Part shown: positions 11,415 to 24,300 of the stretch, in pieces | Layout: each line of letters begins with the position of its first letter | How positions within the stretch are numbered: the stretch's first letter is position 1 | Assembly: GCA_963920765.1 (NCBI GenBank) | Contig: OY987245.1 | Span: 17,376,727-17,440,726 of the forward strand | Origin: Ulota crispa | Taxonomy: Eukaryota; Streptophyta; Bryopsida; Orthotrichales; Orthotrichaceae | Direction of reading: 5' to 3' | Length of the DNA stretch: 64,000 nucleotides | Program-made: the position numbers and the translations under genes | The notes under the pieces: model-generated | Told to the model about the DNA's origin: nothing | Seen by the model: the letters and a program-made list of their open reading frames with translations, nothing else | Databases searched by the model: none

Positions 11415-11831
11415 TAGGGGATTGATATGTCTACCACACACTTTCAGCTATTCTACCACATTCCATGGTAAGTTTTAGATTTCTACCATCAAATACTTGA
11501 ATTTGAGAATTTTGAATTCAGATTTGGACTTAGAGACCTTGATTTTCTCTAGAACCATTAAAACAAAGATTGTAATTGAACAACACCCAATGAAAAAGCT
11601 TAGCTTGGGGGAAAATTATTACTTTTCCATTTGTTTATAAAAAAAGATAAGGTTTTTTATTAAGTGTTGTTCAATTAGAACCTTTTATGATTCTAGACTA
11701 AATTGTGATTTGTTAGTCCAAATCTGAATTCCAAATTCTCAAATTCAACTATTTTATTGTAGAAATCTAAAATTTACCCCGAGGGTATTGTAGAATAGCT
11801 GAAAGGGTGTGATAGACATATCAATCCCCTA
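11415..11831. mobile_element. Fold-back miniature element, family D (copy 1)
   Basis: TAGGGGATTGATATGTCTAC on the left is mirrored on the right. Internal inverted segments (ATTTGGACTTAGAGACC region against GTCCAAATCTGAATT, and GTTCAACACC-type segments) make most of the element palindromic. Flanks are CATAA at 11410-11414 and 11832-11836, suggesting a 5-bp duplication. The full relative is at 61044-61479. Decayed pieces are seen near 24100-24190 and 56890-56950. Confidence 0.7.
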
Positions 11832-12720
11832 CATAATATTATACATAATGTTTGTAATTTACAATCTCTATTAAAAATAGCTAACTTTTCTCTTCAATGT
11901 AACCAACTTCCTTAACCCTTAAATGCCCAAGCCCATTTTCTTTGAAAAATATACTCAAAATTGCCATTTTTAGACATTTGATTCCAAGAATAGTTTTTTT
12001 TTTTAATTTTTTTTAATTTTTAATTTTTTATTGTTACATATACAACCATGCTTGCATTAGAGGTATGCAAGAAGCCATGGTGGAAGTTTCATGAGGTTTG
12101 ACCATATGGATTGAGAGTTATTGTCATTTAAGTTAGTTTTAAAAAAAAATTTGACTTTTGTCCAAAATTTTCAAGTCCCTTTGATCACATATTGTGAATA
12201 TTTTTTGCACTATGCATTTAAGCAATATGTCCAACATGCTCTATATCATGTTAGGCATACATCCACAAAAATTCATGGCCAAAAAAGACTTGGAACAATT
12301 CAGTCATAGGCCTACATTGCAAACATGTGCTTGAAATGCACACTACACTAAGGTTTTTTGCAAACCAAATTTTCAATGGTTGTTTTTGAAAAAAAGAAAA
12401 TTCCAATAGTGGATTGGAAACTTTTGTCTTTATTACCAACCACAATTTTTTTTGAAAAAGACCTAATCTCTTATAGATCTTGCTATTCAAAAGTTACTAT
12501 ATTTATTAAATATAATAATGTATTTATCTAATGAACTATTGCTTTGGATATACTCTAATGAAAGATGATGCCTTCATTGGTTGCTCTTGAGAGAAGTCAA
12601 CAAAATTTGGCATGCCCAGCTATGAATCCTAGATTCAGCATTAGAAGTCCTGAATTTATTTTTTGTTTTACTTAACTTTAAAATTACATCAGTATAAGTG
12701 GAATAGCCATTTATGTTGAT
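11832..12720. other. AT-rich spacer with one TTAA-type element end
   Basis: TTAA at 11912-11915 is followed by CCCTTAAATGCCCAAGCCC, matching ends of TTAA-target elements elsewhere in the window, but no matching second end was found. No gene seen. Confidence 0.4.
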
Positions 12721-14235
12721 TTAGATTAGTTAAACCAAATGGTTAGCGGTACGCCATTTATCCTACTCCATTAGGTAAGTCATCAGGAGTGATTTAGAGA
12801 GAATTAGTAGTTTTTAGTTAGTTTGAGCGACACACACACACTAGGGGCTTGAGATCCTGTCCAAAAGTCCCCACTAACCTAATTAGAGAGGGTTGGTTTA
12901 GGAATGGTCACATGGGGCTTGGGATCCCCTCCAAAAATCCCCACTAACCTAATTAGAGAGAGTTAGTTTAGGAGTAGATTAGTTACGCCATGGCCAAGGG
13001 CCACATCATCAGTTTACAACCCAACAACTATCAACAATAACATGTGGTGCATCTATATCCAAGGTTCTCAATACCTTTTGCTTTTTAGAAAGTGTGATTC
13101 CCAGTGGTCAACCCTGCTATGTTACTAGTCAACTCCGGTAAAAGGAGGTTGACAAATGGCAGTAAAATGCCACCAAAATTCATGGAAGATTTTCTCAAGG
13201 ATTTAAGACAATTCCCCAAGTTTCAAGTTGTTTCAATAGCGGCAAGGCCTTGAACGACAACATCCAGCCAATTTCAAGAAGGCGCGCAACATCCAATTTC
13301 AAGATATCATCCGTTTGGAACCCAATTGACGGAAACAAGGAGTGTTTCTCGGCTCCCCCAACAACATTGGAAGACCTCGGGAAGTCAATTTTTCATTTTT
13401 GGATGAACTCCCAATTCTGGGGTTTTCATCCATCCACCTCTAACCCTTCATTCAAGATTCTTGACGTCCTGTAGCTTGGAATTGGAAGTGTGAATAGCAA
13501 AACCCACTATTTAGGGTTCAAGGAATCCAATGCCACCATCCGTTTGTTGTTTGAAGCTACGCTCCAAAAGTTATGACAAATTCATCTAGATTTCATCAAT
13601 TTTGAATTTTTCTTAGATTTTAGGTAGATTTCAAGGGATCTATGGATCTCCTAGATAGAGGGACAAGGTGTTCTCCTCCAAATGTATAAAAGGAGGCCCA
13701 CCTCCTCCCAAAAGACTCCTCTTATCACTTGGGCCCATCCCTCTCACACACTTGTACTCTTTCCATCATCACCTTCTTAGGTGTTGATCACCCATTACTT
13801 GTAACTTCTCTTTTAGTCACCATCACTCTCCCACTTTTAGATTACTTGTACCTTGTACCTTGTTTCCTTGTAATCCCTCATCACATTTTCTTCCTTTGGG
13901 TCTTTTGGTCTCACCTTAGGAGAAGCCTTTCCCCTTGCAACCAGTTAAGAGTAGGTTGTGCTTAGAGGAGATTGGTTTTCTTGAGTTAGAAATAGGAGTA
14001 GAAGGGTGGGTGTCCATTACGTGTGGTTCTATTAACCCCTAGGAAGTTGGATTATGATTGGCAATGCCGCTTTTCCACATTTCTTAGAAGTCCTAATTAG
14101 TCCTGTATGTGAGCTCCGTTAGATTAGAATAGCCATCTTGTCTCATAAGTTTTAGCATACCATCCCCTTACCAGAACTCAAGTTGCCTTACCAGAACAAG
14201 CCCTCCTAGCAACTCCACCAAAATCCTTTGAGCTC
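12721..14235 (+). mobile_element. Possible LTR-retrotransposon remnant (LTR-like promoter region)
   Basis: A roughly 80-bp block around GGGGCTTGAGATCC / CCCCACTAACCTAATTAGAG is repeated in tandem at about 12840-12965. A TATAAAAGG box at about 13686 sits in front of a pyrimidine-rich leader, as in plant LTRs. No second LTR, primer-binding site or gag-pol frame was identified, so the call is tentative. Confidence 0.25.
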
Positions 14236-14239
14236 AGTT

Positions 14240-15400
14240 TTGGCCAGCTCTCTCGATTCTCTTGGGACTCTTTAAGACATCACCTTGCCAGTCAAACTCC
14301 TATAGCTGGTGGCTTGCCCTTGCTCCCAAATTTGCACTTGCTTAGTGACCACCATCAACCGGCTCACCAATTTACTAGCCTCTCAAATCACCTGGCATTC
14401 CCCAGCTCACCCAGCTCTCGGATTGCTAGCATTCTCCTAGACCCGCTCACCAGCCTCTCAAATTGCTTGGCATCTCCCAGCTCACCAAGCTTACTAGCCT
14501 CTCAAATCACCCATCATTTCCCCAGCTCACCCAACCTACCAGCCCTCGAATTGCTTAGCATCTCCTAGCCCCTAGCTTACCAGCCTCTCAAATTGCTTGG
14601 CATTCCCCAGCTTACCACCTCTCAAATCACCCAACATTCCCCAGTTACCAACTTACTAGCTCTCAAATTGCTTGGCATTCCTAACTCACCTAGCCTACTA
14701 GCCTCTCGAATCACCCAGCATTCCCCCGAGGTCACCCAGCATTCCCTAGTTACTAGCTTACCAACTCTTGAATTGCTTAGCATCTCCCAGCTCACTAGCT
14801 TACCAGCTGTTGAATCACCCAGCATCCTCCTAGCATCAGCTTACCACCTCTCAAATCACCCAGCATCCTCCTAGCACCAGCTCTCGAATCACCTGGCATT
14901 CCCTAGCTCACCCAACTCTCAGATTGCTAGCATCCTCCTAGCCCCCAGCTTACCGGCCTCTCGAATTGCTTGGCATTCCCCAGCTCACCAGACTACCAGC
15001 TCTCAAATCACCCAGCATTCCCCGAGCTCACCCCTCCTAGCACCAGCTTACCACCTCTCGAATCACCCAGCATCCTCCTAGCACTAGCTCACCAGCTCTC
15101 GAATCACTCGGCATTCCCTAGCTCACCCAGCTCTCAGATTGCTAACATCCTTCCAGCCCCCAGCTTACCGGCCTCTCGAATTGCTTGGCATTCCCCAGCT
15201 CACCAACTCTCGAATCACCTAGCATTCCCTGAGCTCACCCAACTCTCGGATTACTAGCATTCTCTTAGACCCGCTTACCAGCTCTCAAAATGCTAGTATC
15301 TCCTAGACCCGCGTACCAGCCTCGAATTCATTGGCATTCCCCGGTTCCCAGCTTACTAGCCTCTTGAATTGTTGGCATGCTCCCGGCCCCTAGCCCTTGG
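14240..15400 (+). repeat. CT-rich degenerate tandem array, roughly 35-45 bp units
   Basis: Variants of CTCTCGAATCACCCAGCATT and CCCCAGCTCACCAG alternate with CTCTCGAATTGCTTGGCATT for over 1 kb. Some neighbouring units differ in pattern so that higher-order pairs appear. Strand composition is strongly skewed (C and T rich on plus). Open frames across it are a by-product of the repetition. Confidence 0.85.
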
Positions 15401-17461
15401 CACTCCTAAACACCCAGTGCAAACTAATCGGCAGCCGGAGCTCACGAAGCGTTTGGTCTCCCTCCGAGAGCACAGCCGCTTGCCCAACGGCCCGGTACCC
15501 GGCACTCTGATACCTTGGTGCTTGGTGCCCTGGCCCCTAACGCTTGACGCCCTCGTCCCTCTGACCCTCGGCTCTGCTAGCCTAGGCCGGCCCTCCGATC
15601 CGACCCTCCGTCCCAAGTTTCAAGGCTGAACTAAAAGAAAGGAGGAGAGAAAAGACGAGAGAGAAGGAAAAGGCAAGCTTTAATACTTCTCACCCACTTC
15701 TTGGCCAAAAGGAACACCTCCCAAGAGCCATCAAGGGGTTGGGTTAAATATTACTTCTTAAACCCTTCTAAAACTATTTCTTTCTTGCTAAGTTTTCTCA
15801 ATTACGTCATAAGTGGTTTTTGGGTAGTGAGCCGTCATCCTTGTCCACTACCTTGACTAGTGGTGATTTGCATCTTGGGCACCATTTGGTCACTCAAAAG
15901 GGGGTAACTTGAGTCTCTAATTACTCCCTTAGAATCTGGTTCATGTCATGATTATTGGTCATGCAACCAGAGGAAAAACCGGTCCGTTGGAAGGGGTTGG
16001 TTAGTTGACCCATTCCACATGTTGTAATTATTTGTCCAAAACTAGAGCTCCTCATTAACATATTGTTGTGACCACACCAAGAGAAGATGGAGGACATCAA
16101 CGATCATGACGCAGAGTACGTTGGACCCCATGATGAGGTATGACCACTTACGCCCCCATTTCAATTAGCCACATCTTGCATGCTAAGCAAATTATTCTAT
16201 TTCTTTGCCCATCATTGTATGTTGTAGGCTTATTAGTAAAGATCCATTGCTTGGAAGGCATCTTTAGTTGGAAATCTACAATCAAACCCACCCTCTTGCC
16301 ATTATAGCCTATTTTCCAGTTTTTCTTAGAACCTAGTCGTGCTTGCGCTTACTTCTCAAGGGGGAGGTTTGAGCACTCACACCAGCTTGCCCCATGAACA
16401 AAAAAAACATTTAAAACACTAATAACTTTTGACTTGTAAACATGATTTAAAAAAATTATACTTGCGCATAACCCTTGCAAAACTCTATTCCAAAAAAGAA
16501 ACTTCAAACTTTGATAAAAAATCCCAACAAAACAAGCGTGCCTAAGATCCATTTTGTCCTCCATAGGAAAATGGGCTTTTCGGGGTTAACCGGTTACTCA
16601 TTGTGCCTAAATTAAATATTTTTGCTTAAAATATTTATGCTCAATTGCATTTAGGGCTCTATGTCCCAAGTCCTAAGTCTCAGCAAGTTTGAGTATTTGA
16701 TTGGTGTAAAGCCAAATGTTGGAACTTTGCGCTTCACGCTACAATCCAAGTCCCACATCTCGGTTGCTATGTGGCAACAGTTTTTGAAAGTTTCAACGTC
16801 AAAGAAGGTGGGACTTCACTCAAGGTTTGGGTGAACCATTTTGCTAAACCCAGCTTTCAACCCAAGTCCCATCAATATTTTTGTATAAGTATTCATGATT
16901 TTTTTTGGTATTCTTTTTTTTTGCTCTTAATAAGCAAACAAAATTGAAATTTGACCTTGCAATGAGAACTTGTACAGATGGGACACGGGACATAGCATGA
17001 ACCGCCCCTTAGTGTAGTTTTCATGCAGAAGTTTTATTCCGTAGTGTTTGTTATCAACATTTGAGTTTCTTCTACAAATATTAACATGAGCAATGATAGT
17101 TACATTGAAATATGGCACTTAGGTTGCCCCACAACAATTTCTTAACATTTTGTACTATATAAATATTTACTACTACTATAGTAATTTTGTCATTAATTAC
17201 TACATTACACAATTTTTAAAGGACTTTTGAACATTAACAAAAATGCAAAAAAATAAATTAACAACATTTGAATTGTAAATCATGTAAAACCCTAAGATGT
17301 AGAGAATTGCAAGCGCATTGAAGTGGCCAAGTGACAAGTCACTAAGTAACTTTTCATGCTAAGGCAACCTTATTGTCAAGGCAATCAAAATGCAATATTC
17401 AATGTATAGAGTTTTGGAGGGTGCAAGTCTACAAAATGTTTATTCCTTGAAGAATTTCCAA
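15400..17461. other. Spacer after the tandem array
   Basis: A GC-richer stretch (15400-15620) continues the array in degenerate form. At 16087 a short frame starts MEDINDHDAEYVGPHDEV and stops at once. It may be a retroelement or gene remnant. The rest is AT-rich without recognisable genes. Confidence 0.4.
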
Positions 17462-17773
17462 GGGAAAATTCTATGGATACCCCCAAACTTTGCAATATTT
17501 TCATAGATACCCTTGCTTTTTCAAAAATCTCACATATACCCTTGAACCAAAAAACTAGGCGTCTATTTTGTTGTGCATGCCACTTCCCTTCTTCCTTTGT
17601 GTGCATACATAACAAGAAAGAAGTAGTGTGCACACAAAGGGAGAAGGTAGTGACAATGCATAACAAAACAAACGCCTAAATTTTTTTGGTTCAAGAGTAT
17701 TCCTGATATTTTTGAAAAAGCAAGATATCTATGAAAATATCACAAACTTCAGGGGTATCCATGAAAATTTCCC
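17462..17773. mobile_element. MULE-like miniature element, family A (copy 4)
   Basis: Starts GGGAAAATTCTATGGATACC and ends GGGGTATCCATGAAAATTTC then CC. Flanks AATTTCCAA and AAGTTTCAT match at 6 of 9 positions, consistent with an eroded 9-bp duplication. It lies about 1.1 kb upstream of the TOP1 start codon. Confidence 0.75.
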
Positions 17774-18663
17774 AAGTTTCATAGAGGTACGCACATAATT
17801 GAACAACGTTGACCCAGCGTTGACCCCATTCTAGTGACCACTGACCAGTTTGCCTCTAGAATTCTCCATCAACGACCAATGAGCACCGTCAACTCCAGAC
17901 AGTGACAGATTAACTGCACAGCATTTAATCCAGGATCGAACTTGGTGGAACCAGGGTATCAACTCTCCGAAGCACACGATATCAACCGGGGCAGGCGAAG
18001 GGTATCAACCAAGGACGACGAAAGGAGAGAGAGAGAAAGGGGAGCACGTGGATTACCATTCAAACCTCCTCGCACTTGCTTTTCCGTCCCTCGTCCCCTT
18101 TTGCGACGACATTGACGAGCACCGCAGATTCACCACCTCCATCGCCAGCCATCTCGTCGTCCAGGCATCTATCGCCCATCTCTCTCGTCCTCGTCGCAGC
18201 ACTCACTCAGTCGCTCCTTGAATTGAAGAAAAAAAAACCCCTCCCCAACGAGCAGAAAAAATCGTCACATACATCTCTTCTTGCTTGTCCAGTCAATCTC
18301 TCAAGGCCCGGAAAAGTTGCGGAGCTTCGGCCATTCCATTCCCTGCGAAGCTGTTTGGGAGGATATTAGAGATGTCGTGAAAAAGTTGGGAATTAGGGTG
18401 AGTGTGTTGGTGCTTGATTGAGTGCGCCGTGCATCTGGCGCTCTTGTTGCGCATTTTAGGGTTTGGTGCGGGGGGAGTTTTCTCCGGGCAGTCCAGGGTT
18501 CGGGTCGGTTCGATTGCGCTTTGTTTCGAGTTGGTACGATTTCGTGGTGGTTGGAGGGGGTGGAATTTGAAAGGAGTGAATGAAGATTTCGAGGGGTTTG
18601 GAAATAGGTCAAATTTCTTGTCGGGAGAGATGAAGAGGAGAGGTGGAAGGGTTTTGTTGCGAG

Positions 18664-18683
18664 AAAGAGAGAGAGAGAGAGAG
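18664..18683. repeat. (GA)n tract in TOP1 leader region
   Basis: A run of GAGA dinucleotides lies about 220 bp upstream of the TOP1 start codon. Such tracts are common in plant leaders and core promoters. Confidence 0.7.
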
Positions 18684-18900
18684 CGACGGTGTGCGGATGG
18701 ATTTGCGAGGGTTGAGGAGTTCTATTGATTCATTGGGAGGTGCATTTGGTTTGTGACTCCAACATTGGTTCGTTGTTTATCCGATGGTTTATGGTGTCAG
18801 TGGGAGCCTCAGGTTGACGAAGAGATGACGAGGAGCCGGGAATAGGAGCGAAGCGAGCTACTGCTGCTGCTGCTGCTGCAAAAAGACGTGGCGAAGGACA

Positions 18901-21351
18901 ATGGCGGAAGACGACGAAGCGTTCGTGCAAGCGCCGCCGAAACGGCAGAGATTGGAGGATGGGCAAACGCACAACGCGAGCACCGCTGGAAGCTCGAAGT
19001 CAGGAATTCGGGAGAGTTCACCGCGAGAGGGCGGTGATCATCATCGAACATTCGAGCGGCGTAAGAGTGCGCTTGCAACCAAACCCTCGTCGGCGCCTCC
19101 GCAGCGGAAGTTCATTATAGACGAGGATTCGGACGACGACAACGCGCCATTGTCGAATCGATTGGGGAAAGGCAAAGTCATCATCAAGAGCGCGTCTCTT
19201 AGAAAAGAGAAGGACGTCGTCGCCCCGGAGCCTCACGCTAATTCCGACGACGATGACGATGACAAGCCTATTGCTCATCACGTTCAAAGAAAACCTGTCG
19301 ACGACGATGATTCAGATGACGACAAGCCGCTGATTACACGCATGCCGCCACCTAAGACTTACCAACGGAAGAACTCGCTGCCGAAGTCGGAGCCACCGTC
19401 GTCACAAAGTAAGCCTTCGACTCCGAAAACGCCGAAATCCGACACGAAGATGATGGAAGTGGACGGCAAAGAGATCGATGAGGATGATGTGCCGCTGGCG
19501 CAACGGATGGTGTCGACTATTAAGAAGACCGTGAAGTCCAAGGCGTCGTCGAGCACGGGGACGACAGCAATTGGAGCGAAGGCTTTCTATGCGAAGAAGA
19601 AGGAGAAGCAAATCCAAGTGAAGAAGCTGATCTCCAAGAAGAAGGTGATGAAGAAGACGACGACCAAGACGACTACCAAGTCGAAGCGAGGGAACGAGCC
19701 AGCAAGCGGCGATGGTGTCAAGTGGCAATCGTTGGAGCACAACGGCGTCATCTTCCCTCCTCCATATGAGCCTCATGGTGTGAAGATGCTCTACGATGGA
19801 GAACCTGTGGATCTCACACCGGCGCAAGAGGAGGTGGCGACCATGTTCGCTGTGATGAAAGACACAGATTACGCCACAAAAGACAGGTTTTTGAAAAACT
19901 TCTGGGAGGATTGGAAAGGGTACTTGGGCAAGAGCCACGTCATCAAGAAGTTCGAGCTTTGTGACTTCACTCCCATTTTCAACTGGCACGCGGCCGAGAA
20001 GGAGAGGAAGAAGAACATATCAGCCGAGGAGAAGAAGCGGTTGCGAGAGGAGAAGCTGGCTGCCGAGGAGAAGTACATGTGGGCTGTTGTGGATGGCGTG
20101 AAAGAGAAGGTCGGTAACTTTAGGGTTGAACCGCCTGGTTTGTTCCGTGGCCGTGGCGATCATCCCAAGATGGGGAAGCTCAAAATCAGGATCTTGCCGA
20201 AGGACATTGTGATCAACATCGGCAAGGATGCACCGGTTCCGGAGTGTCCAATCCCAGGGCAGAAATGGAAGGAGATTCGGCATGACAACTCCGTGACATG
20301 GCTGGCGTTTTGGAACGATCCCATCAACAACAAGGAGTTTAAGTATGTGTTTTTAGCAGCCAGCAGCAACCTCAAGGGTCAAAGTGATATGCAGAAGTAC
20401 GAAAAAGCTCGCATGCTCAAAGACTACATCGACGACATCCGAACGATCTACACCAAGGACTTCTCCTCCAGTGACGCCACCAAGAAGCAGATCGCTGTGG
20501 CAACGTATTTGATTGATCGGCTTGCTCTTCGAGCGGGCAATGAGAAGGACGAAGACGAGGCGGACACTGTGGGCTGTTGCTCTTTGAAAGTCGAGCACGT
20601 GACTCTCGTTGCACCGAAGTCGCTTGAGTTTGATTTCCTTGGAAAGGACTCCATGCGGTATTTCAATACCGTGGAGGTGGATGAACGTGTGTACAAAGCC
20701 ATCGGGCAGTTCAAGAAGGGGAAGAAAGAAGGAGCTGATTTGTTTGAGAAGCTGGACACGACGAAGCTGAACTTGCACTTGAAGGGGATCATGCCGAGTC
20801 TCACTGCCAAGGTGTTTCGAACGTACAACGCTTCGATAACTCTCGATGATCTGCTGAAAGATACCAGTGGCGAGACTGTGAATGAAATGATTGCTGATTA
20901 CCAGCGGGCTAACAAGGAGGTGGCCATTCTGTGTAACCATCAACGGACAGTTTCCAAGGGGCATGGTGCGCAGATGGAGAGGTTGGAAGGGAAGATGACG
21001 GAGATGGAGGAGTTGGTGGAGGAGCTGGAGGTGGACTTGCAGAGGGCGAAGAATGGGAAGTCTCCGTTGAAAGATGCCGAGGGGAAGGCGAAGAGGAATC
21101 AGGCTCCGGAGGCGATTCAGAAGAAGATCAACGCAACGAAGCAAAAGATCGACAAGATGAGGCTGGACATGAGTGTCAAGGATGACCTCAAGACCGTGGC
21201 TCTGGGCACCTCCAAGATCAACTATATGGATCCTCGTATCACCGTGGCTTGGTGTAAGCGCCATGAGGTGCCCATTGAAAAGATCTTCAACAAGTCGTTG
21301 CTTTCCAAGTTTTCCTGGGCCATGGAGGTGGAGCCCGGCTTCCGGTTTTAA
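18901..21351 (+). CDS. TOP1: DNA topoisomerase I (type IB), 816 aa, single coding exon
   Basis: Relaxes supercoils by nicking one strand through a 3'-phosphotyrosyl link; nuclear enzyme. Residues 1-270 are a charged, low-complexity nuclear domain with acidic [13 protein letters not shown] and lysine-rich blocks. The core starts near 273 ([20 protein letters not shown]). The catalytic set is complete by position against the family: R544 (LALRAGNEK), K582 ([10 protein letters not shown]), R640 (KVFRTYNAS), H680 (CNHQR) and nucleophile Y775 in [11 protein letters not shown] coiled linker lies at about 690-750. The ATG at 18901 has favourable context (GACAATGGCG). The whole coding region is one exon, whereas plant TOP1 genes I know of are intron-containing. 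A 5'-UTR intron is possible between about 18393 and 18800. A GC-richer coding sequence stands out from AT-rich flanks. Confidence 0.97.
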   Translation: MAEDDEAFVQAPPKRQRLEDGQTHNASTAGSSKSGIRESSPREGGDHHRTFERRKSALATKPSSAPPQRKFIIDEDSDDDNAPLSNRLGKGKVIIKSASLRKEKDVVAPEPHANSDDDDDDKPIAHHVQRKPVDDDDSDDDKPLITRMPPPKTYQRKNSLPKSEPPSSQSKPSTPKTPKSDTKMMEVDGKEIDEDDVPLAQRMVSTIKKTVKSKASSSTGTTAIGAKAFYAKKKEKQIQVKKLISKKKVMKKTTTKTTTKSKRGNEPASGDGVKWQSLEHNGVIFPPPYEPHGVKMLYDGEPVDLTPAQEEVATMFAVMKDTDYATKDRFLKNFWEDWKGYLGKSHVIKKFELCDFTPIFNWHAAEKERKKNISAEEKKRLREEKLAAEEKYMWAVVDGVKEKVGNFRVEPPGLFRGRGDHPKMGKLKIRILPKDIVINIGKDAPVPECPIPGQKWKEIRHDNSVTWLAFWNDPINNKEFKYVFLAASSNLKGQSDMQKYEKARMLKDYIDDIRTIYTKDFSSSDATKKQIAVATYLIDRLALRAGNEKDEDEADTVGCCSLKVEHVTLVAPKSLEFDFLGKDSMRYFNTVEVDERVYKAIGQFKKGKKEGADLFEKLDTTKLNLHLKGIMPSLTAKVFRTYNASITLDDLLKDTSGETVNEMIADYQRANKEVAILCNHQRTVSKGHGAQMERLEGKMTEMEELVEELEVDLQRAKNGKSPLKDAEGKAKRNQAPEAIQKKINATKQKIDKMRLDMSVKDDLKTVALGTSKINYMDPRITVAWCKRHEVPIEKIFNKSLLSKFSWAMEVEPGFRF

Positions 21352-24300
21352 GAGAGAGAGAAACAAATATTTGCCTGTAATTTTGTAGGAGAAGCCGGAC
21401 ATAAACAGAAAGGCCGTGTGGATAGTGTAGGAAAAAGGGAGAAGGGGGGGAGCACCAGAATTAGTGCGCAGGCAGTGTCCAGCTTGTGTTTCATTAATTA
21501 ATAGCCTCACGGGAGAATTAGGAAGAGGAGGGCGACGAGTTGTTGTTGTAGTAATGGAGGGGTTCCAATTTTACATTCAGAAGAGGTTCCAGAGGGGATG
21601 ATGATAATTGACCAGGCTTCCCCAAATAGGGGGAAACCAAAAAAAGAGGGTTAGGGAAAAAAGTGGTCCCACATCCATTACCTCATAGTAACCACAACTG
21701 TGTCATCAAGGGCTGTTCATTGAAATTCTAGAAATTTGTCCCACTTTGATTTGTCCAAAGCCAGCATTAGCCAAACAGTTTGAATCTCCCCCAAGAGGGG
21801 TGTGGTTCCTTTCACCTCACCTCAATAGGGACTCCGTGGAATCTTCACAGGTGGGGATGTAACACTCGATGCTGCTGTCCAGTTTCCCAGTCTGGGATGC
21901 CAATTAATTGTTGTCCTCTGAGAAGCTCGCGACTCTCCTGCATTCGGTATGATTTTTCTCTCATTTTTTCTTTCTCTTTCCAGTTGAGTGCTCTCAGAGA
22001 GGAGATATAACAACAGAGAATACTAGAGTGGGAGTACCTGTCTACAAACCTTCTAATCTTTTACGACTCGTGGTTTCATTTATTAGCATTATTTTAAATA
22101 AATTACCTCTCCTTGTAACGTTCCCATATCTAATCTCTGACTCCTTGGCCTTTCATTTAGCTCAAGTAGTGTGATTACTTGATCTATTTTTCATGATTGG
22201 GTCTAAAAACTTGACCTGTCGCTGGTGTTTTGGTGATTCGCCAGTATGCGAGGTTTAAGGTTTGTTCAGACAAAGCCTGGCATTTTAACCATGTTTTGAG
22301 AAATCCAGCAATGCTCCAAGGGCTGACTTGTATATTAGGGGACAAGCCACGTGACAGTAGATGAAAGAGTTGGAAGTGTCCTGGTAACGCTTACTGGAAG
22401 ATTGTCAGGATGCTCACCTTAACTTAACCTTTGTCATTTATGGATGTTTTGCCACCATGGGCACCAAAGCTGTTTTGCTTCATTCCTGGAGAGCTCTTGG
22501 AGGGAGGAATAGGCTGTAAATTGGACTGCTTGATAAAGCCTGTGCCTTCCTTTTTCCTTGACAAATCTTGGTTTGATTGTAAGAGCTCGCTGTTTCAGTA
22601 TTGGAGTCATATTTTTGCAATACTGGCTGCGAGGGAGGAATTGCTCCGTGTGAAACTGGACAGACACAATTTCTACCTTCAAGTGGGCGCTGAAAGCTGA
22701 GCTGAATGCCAAAGACCGGAGAACTGCGTCTTGGAGCCAAAAAGAATCTATGTGGCAAACTAGGGTATATTCCTCTATGTGGCAAACTAGGGTATATTCC
22801 TCTATGTGGCAAACTAGGGTATATTCCTCTATGTGGCAAACTAGGATAGGTTCCTGCACAACATAGCTTCTCCTATTGGATTAGATAGCACTTCGCTTAA
22901 GAACATTACAAACTCTTGTAGAGTCTGTTAGAGAGCAATATATTGAGCTTCTTTGATTGGTAGGCTTTGATTTGATTGATTCTTTTTTGGCACTTAAATG
23001 GTTTACGTTCATAAAACGGATTATGAGTTATAATTGTTTTCTAATTGTTTGAGTTGTTCCTCTTGCCAAGCCTTTGAAGGCAACTATGTCACTCTTTCAT
23101 TCAAGTCCTTCAATGGTATGTGGGATTAAACCGTGTTGAAAATTGATTGCTTAGATCTTTTAAGGTATTTCTCATAGCTCATGTTGCATTTACCGATCTG
23201 CCTAACCCAAACATTTTTTTGCTAGATTGCTTCTTCTCCACGTATTCTCTTTTGGTATTTGTATGTTGTAATTTATTTTATTTTATTTTTGGTTTGATGC
23301 AAACACAAACCAAATTCGGGAATTGTTTCTTTATTGGTGATGCATGTTAAGTATGTTTGCTTGTATATTGATAACCTTGAATCTAACTTTTTGTTTATAT
23401 TGGCCACAAGGAGATTTCTTGTACATTCAAAAATGTTGTAATAATTTGGCTATTTCAAAATCAGGTTCAAAACAATACATGCGTGATTGACAGTGGATAG
23501 TGTGGATCATTTTAAGTTTGCATTTGTTACAAATATTTTTACTATAGATTTGGGGTGGTTTGTAAAAGCATTTGTTTCTTTTTTGAAGTGCTTGTCATTA
23601 GTTCATTGAAAACTCTAGAATGTATCTTGATGTTGAGGAATTATAACATTAATTAGCAATGGAGTTGGGGTGTCGTTTGAACAAATTCAAAGAAAAATGA
23701 ACTCAAGCATTATATCAAGGCCCACTCCTTGTTTTGCATGTTGTCATAACCCAACTATTTTTCTCCAACTTGTGCTAGTATTTTCTTAGAGTCCTTTTAG
23801 TTCTATTTGCTTGAGAAGTAGCACCTTCTTCACTATTTCAAAACCCAAATTGCCTCTTTATTCTGTAAAATCCAAAAATATTTTATTTAACAATTTCAAT
23901 ACCTAAGGGCTTTGGACAAACTTGCATCTATTGCAATATATTATGTTTTCAATTTCCTTGAAGTTTAAATCCAAAAAATATCTACTTGACACGATTTGCA
24001 AAAAGTATGTTCATGACCAAAATTTAAAAACATTTTTATAGACCATTGTCAAATTGAATCTATAAGCATTAAAGCCTTTAAAGATAAGGAGGAGCTATAC
24101 TAAATCAATGTCTCTAAATTAAAATGTGAATTCAAATTTTCCAAATTCAACTTTTGATGCTAAATATCTAAAATTTACCCCCCCCCCCTCCCAATGTACA
24201 TATAACAAATGTCTAGTGTACATACATCAATTCTCAATAAGAATTGGATGCACAAAATTCATTTAAAAAAATGAATGTAATGTTGGCTTGGTTTTGAATG

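Noticed and set aside
14314..15257. Chain of plus-strand frames with repeated LSNHLAFPSSPS
   Set aside because: They follow from the tandem array, are broken by stops and frame changes, and have no flanking gene signals.
19402..19989. 195-aa antisense frame in the TOP1 N-terminal region
   Set aside because: It mirrors the low-complexity Asp/Lys codons of TOP1 and has no domain.
20353..21510. 385-aa open frame antisense to TOP1
   Set aside because: It is a shadow of the conserved TOP1 coding sequence; residues are Leu/His-rich artefacts of reverse reading and match no family.
22431..22700. 89-aa frame downstream of TOP1
   Set aside because: No recognisable domain, no splice or promoter context, and the length is within chance for this composition.
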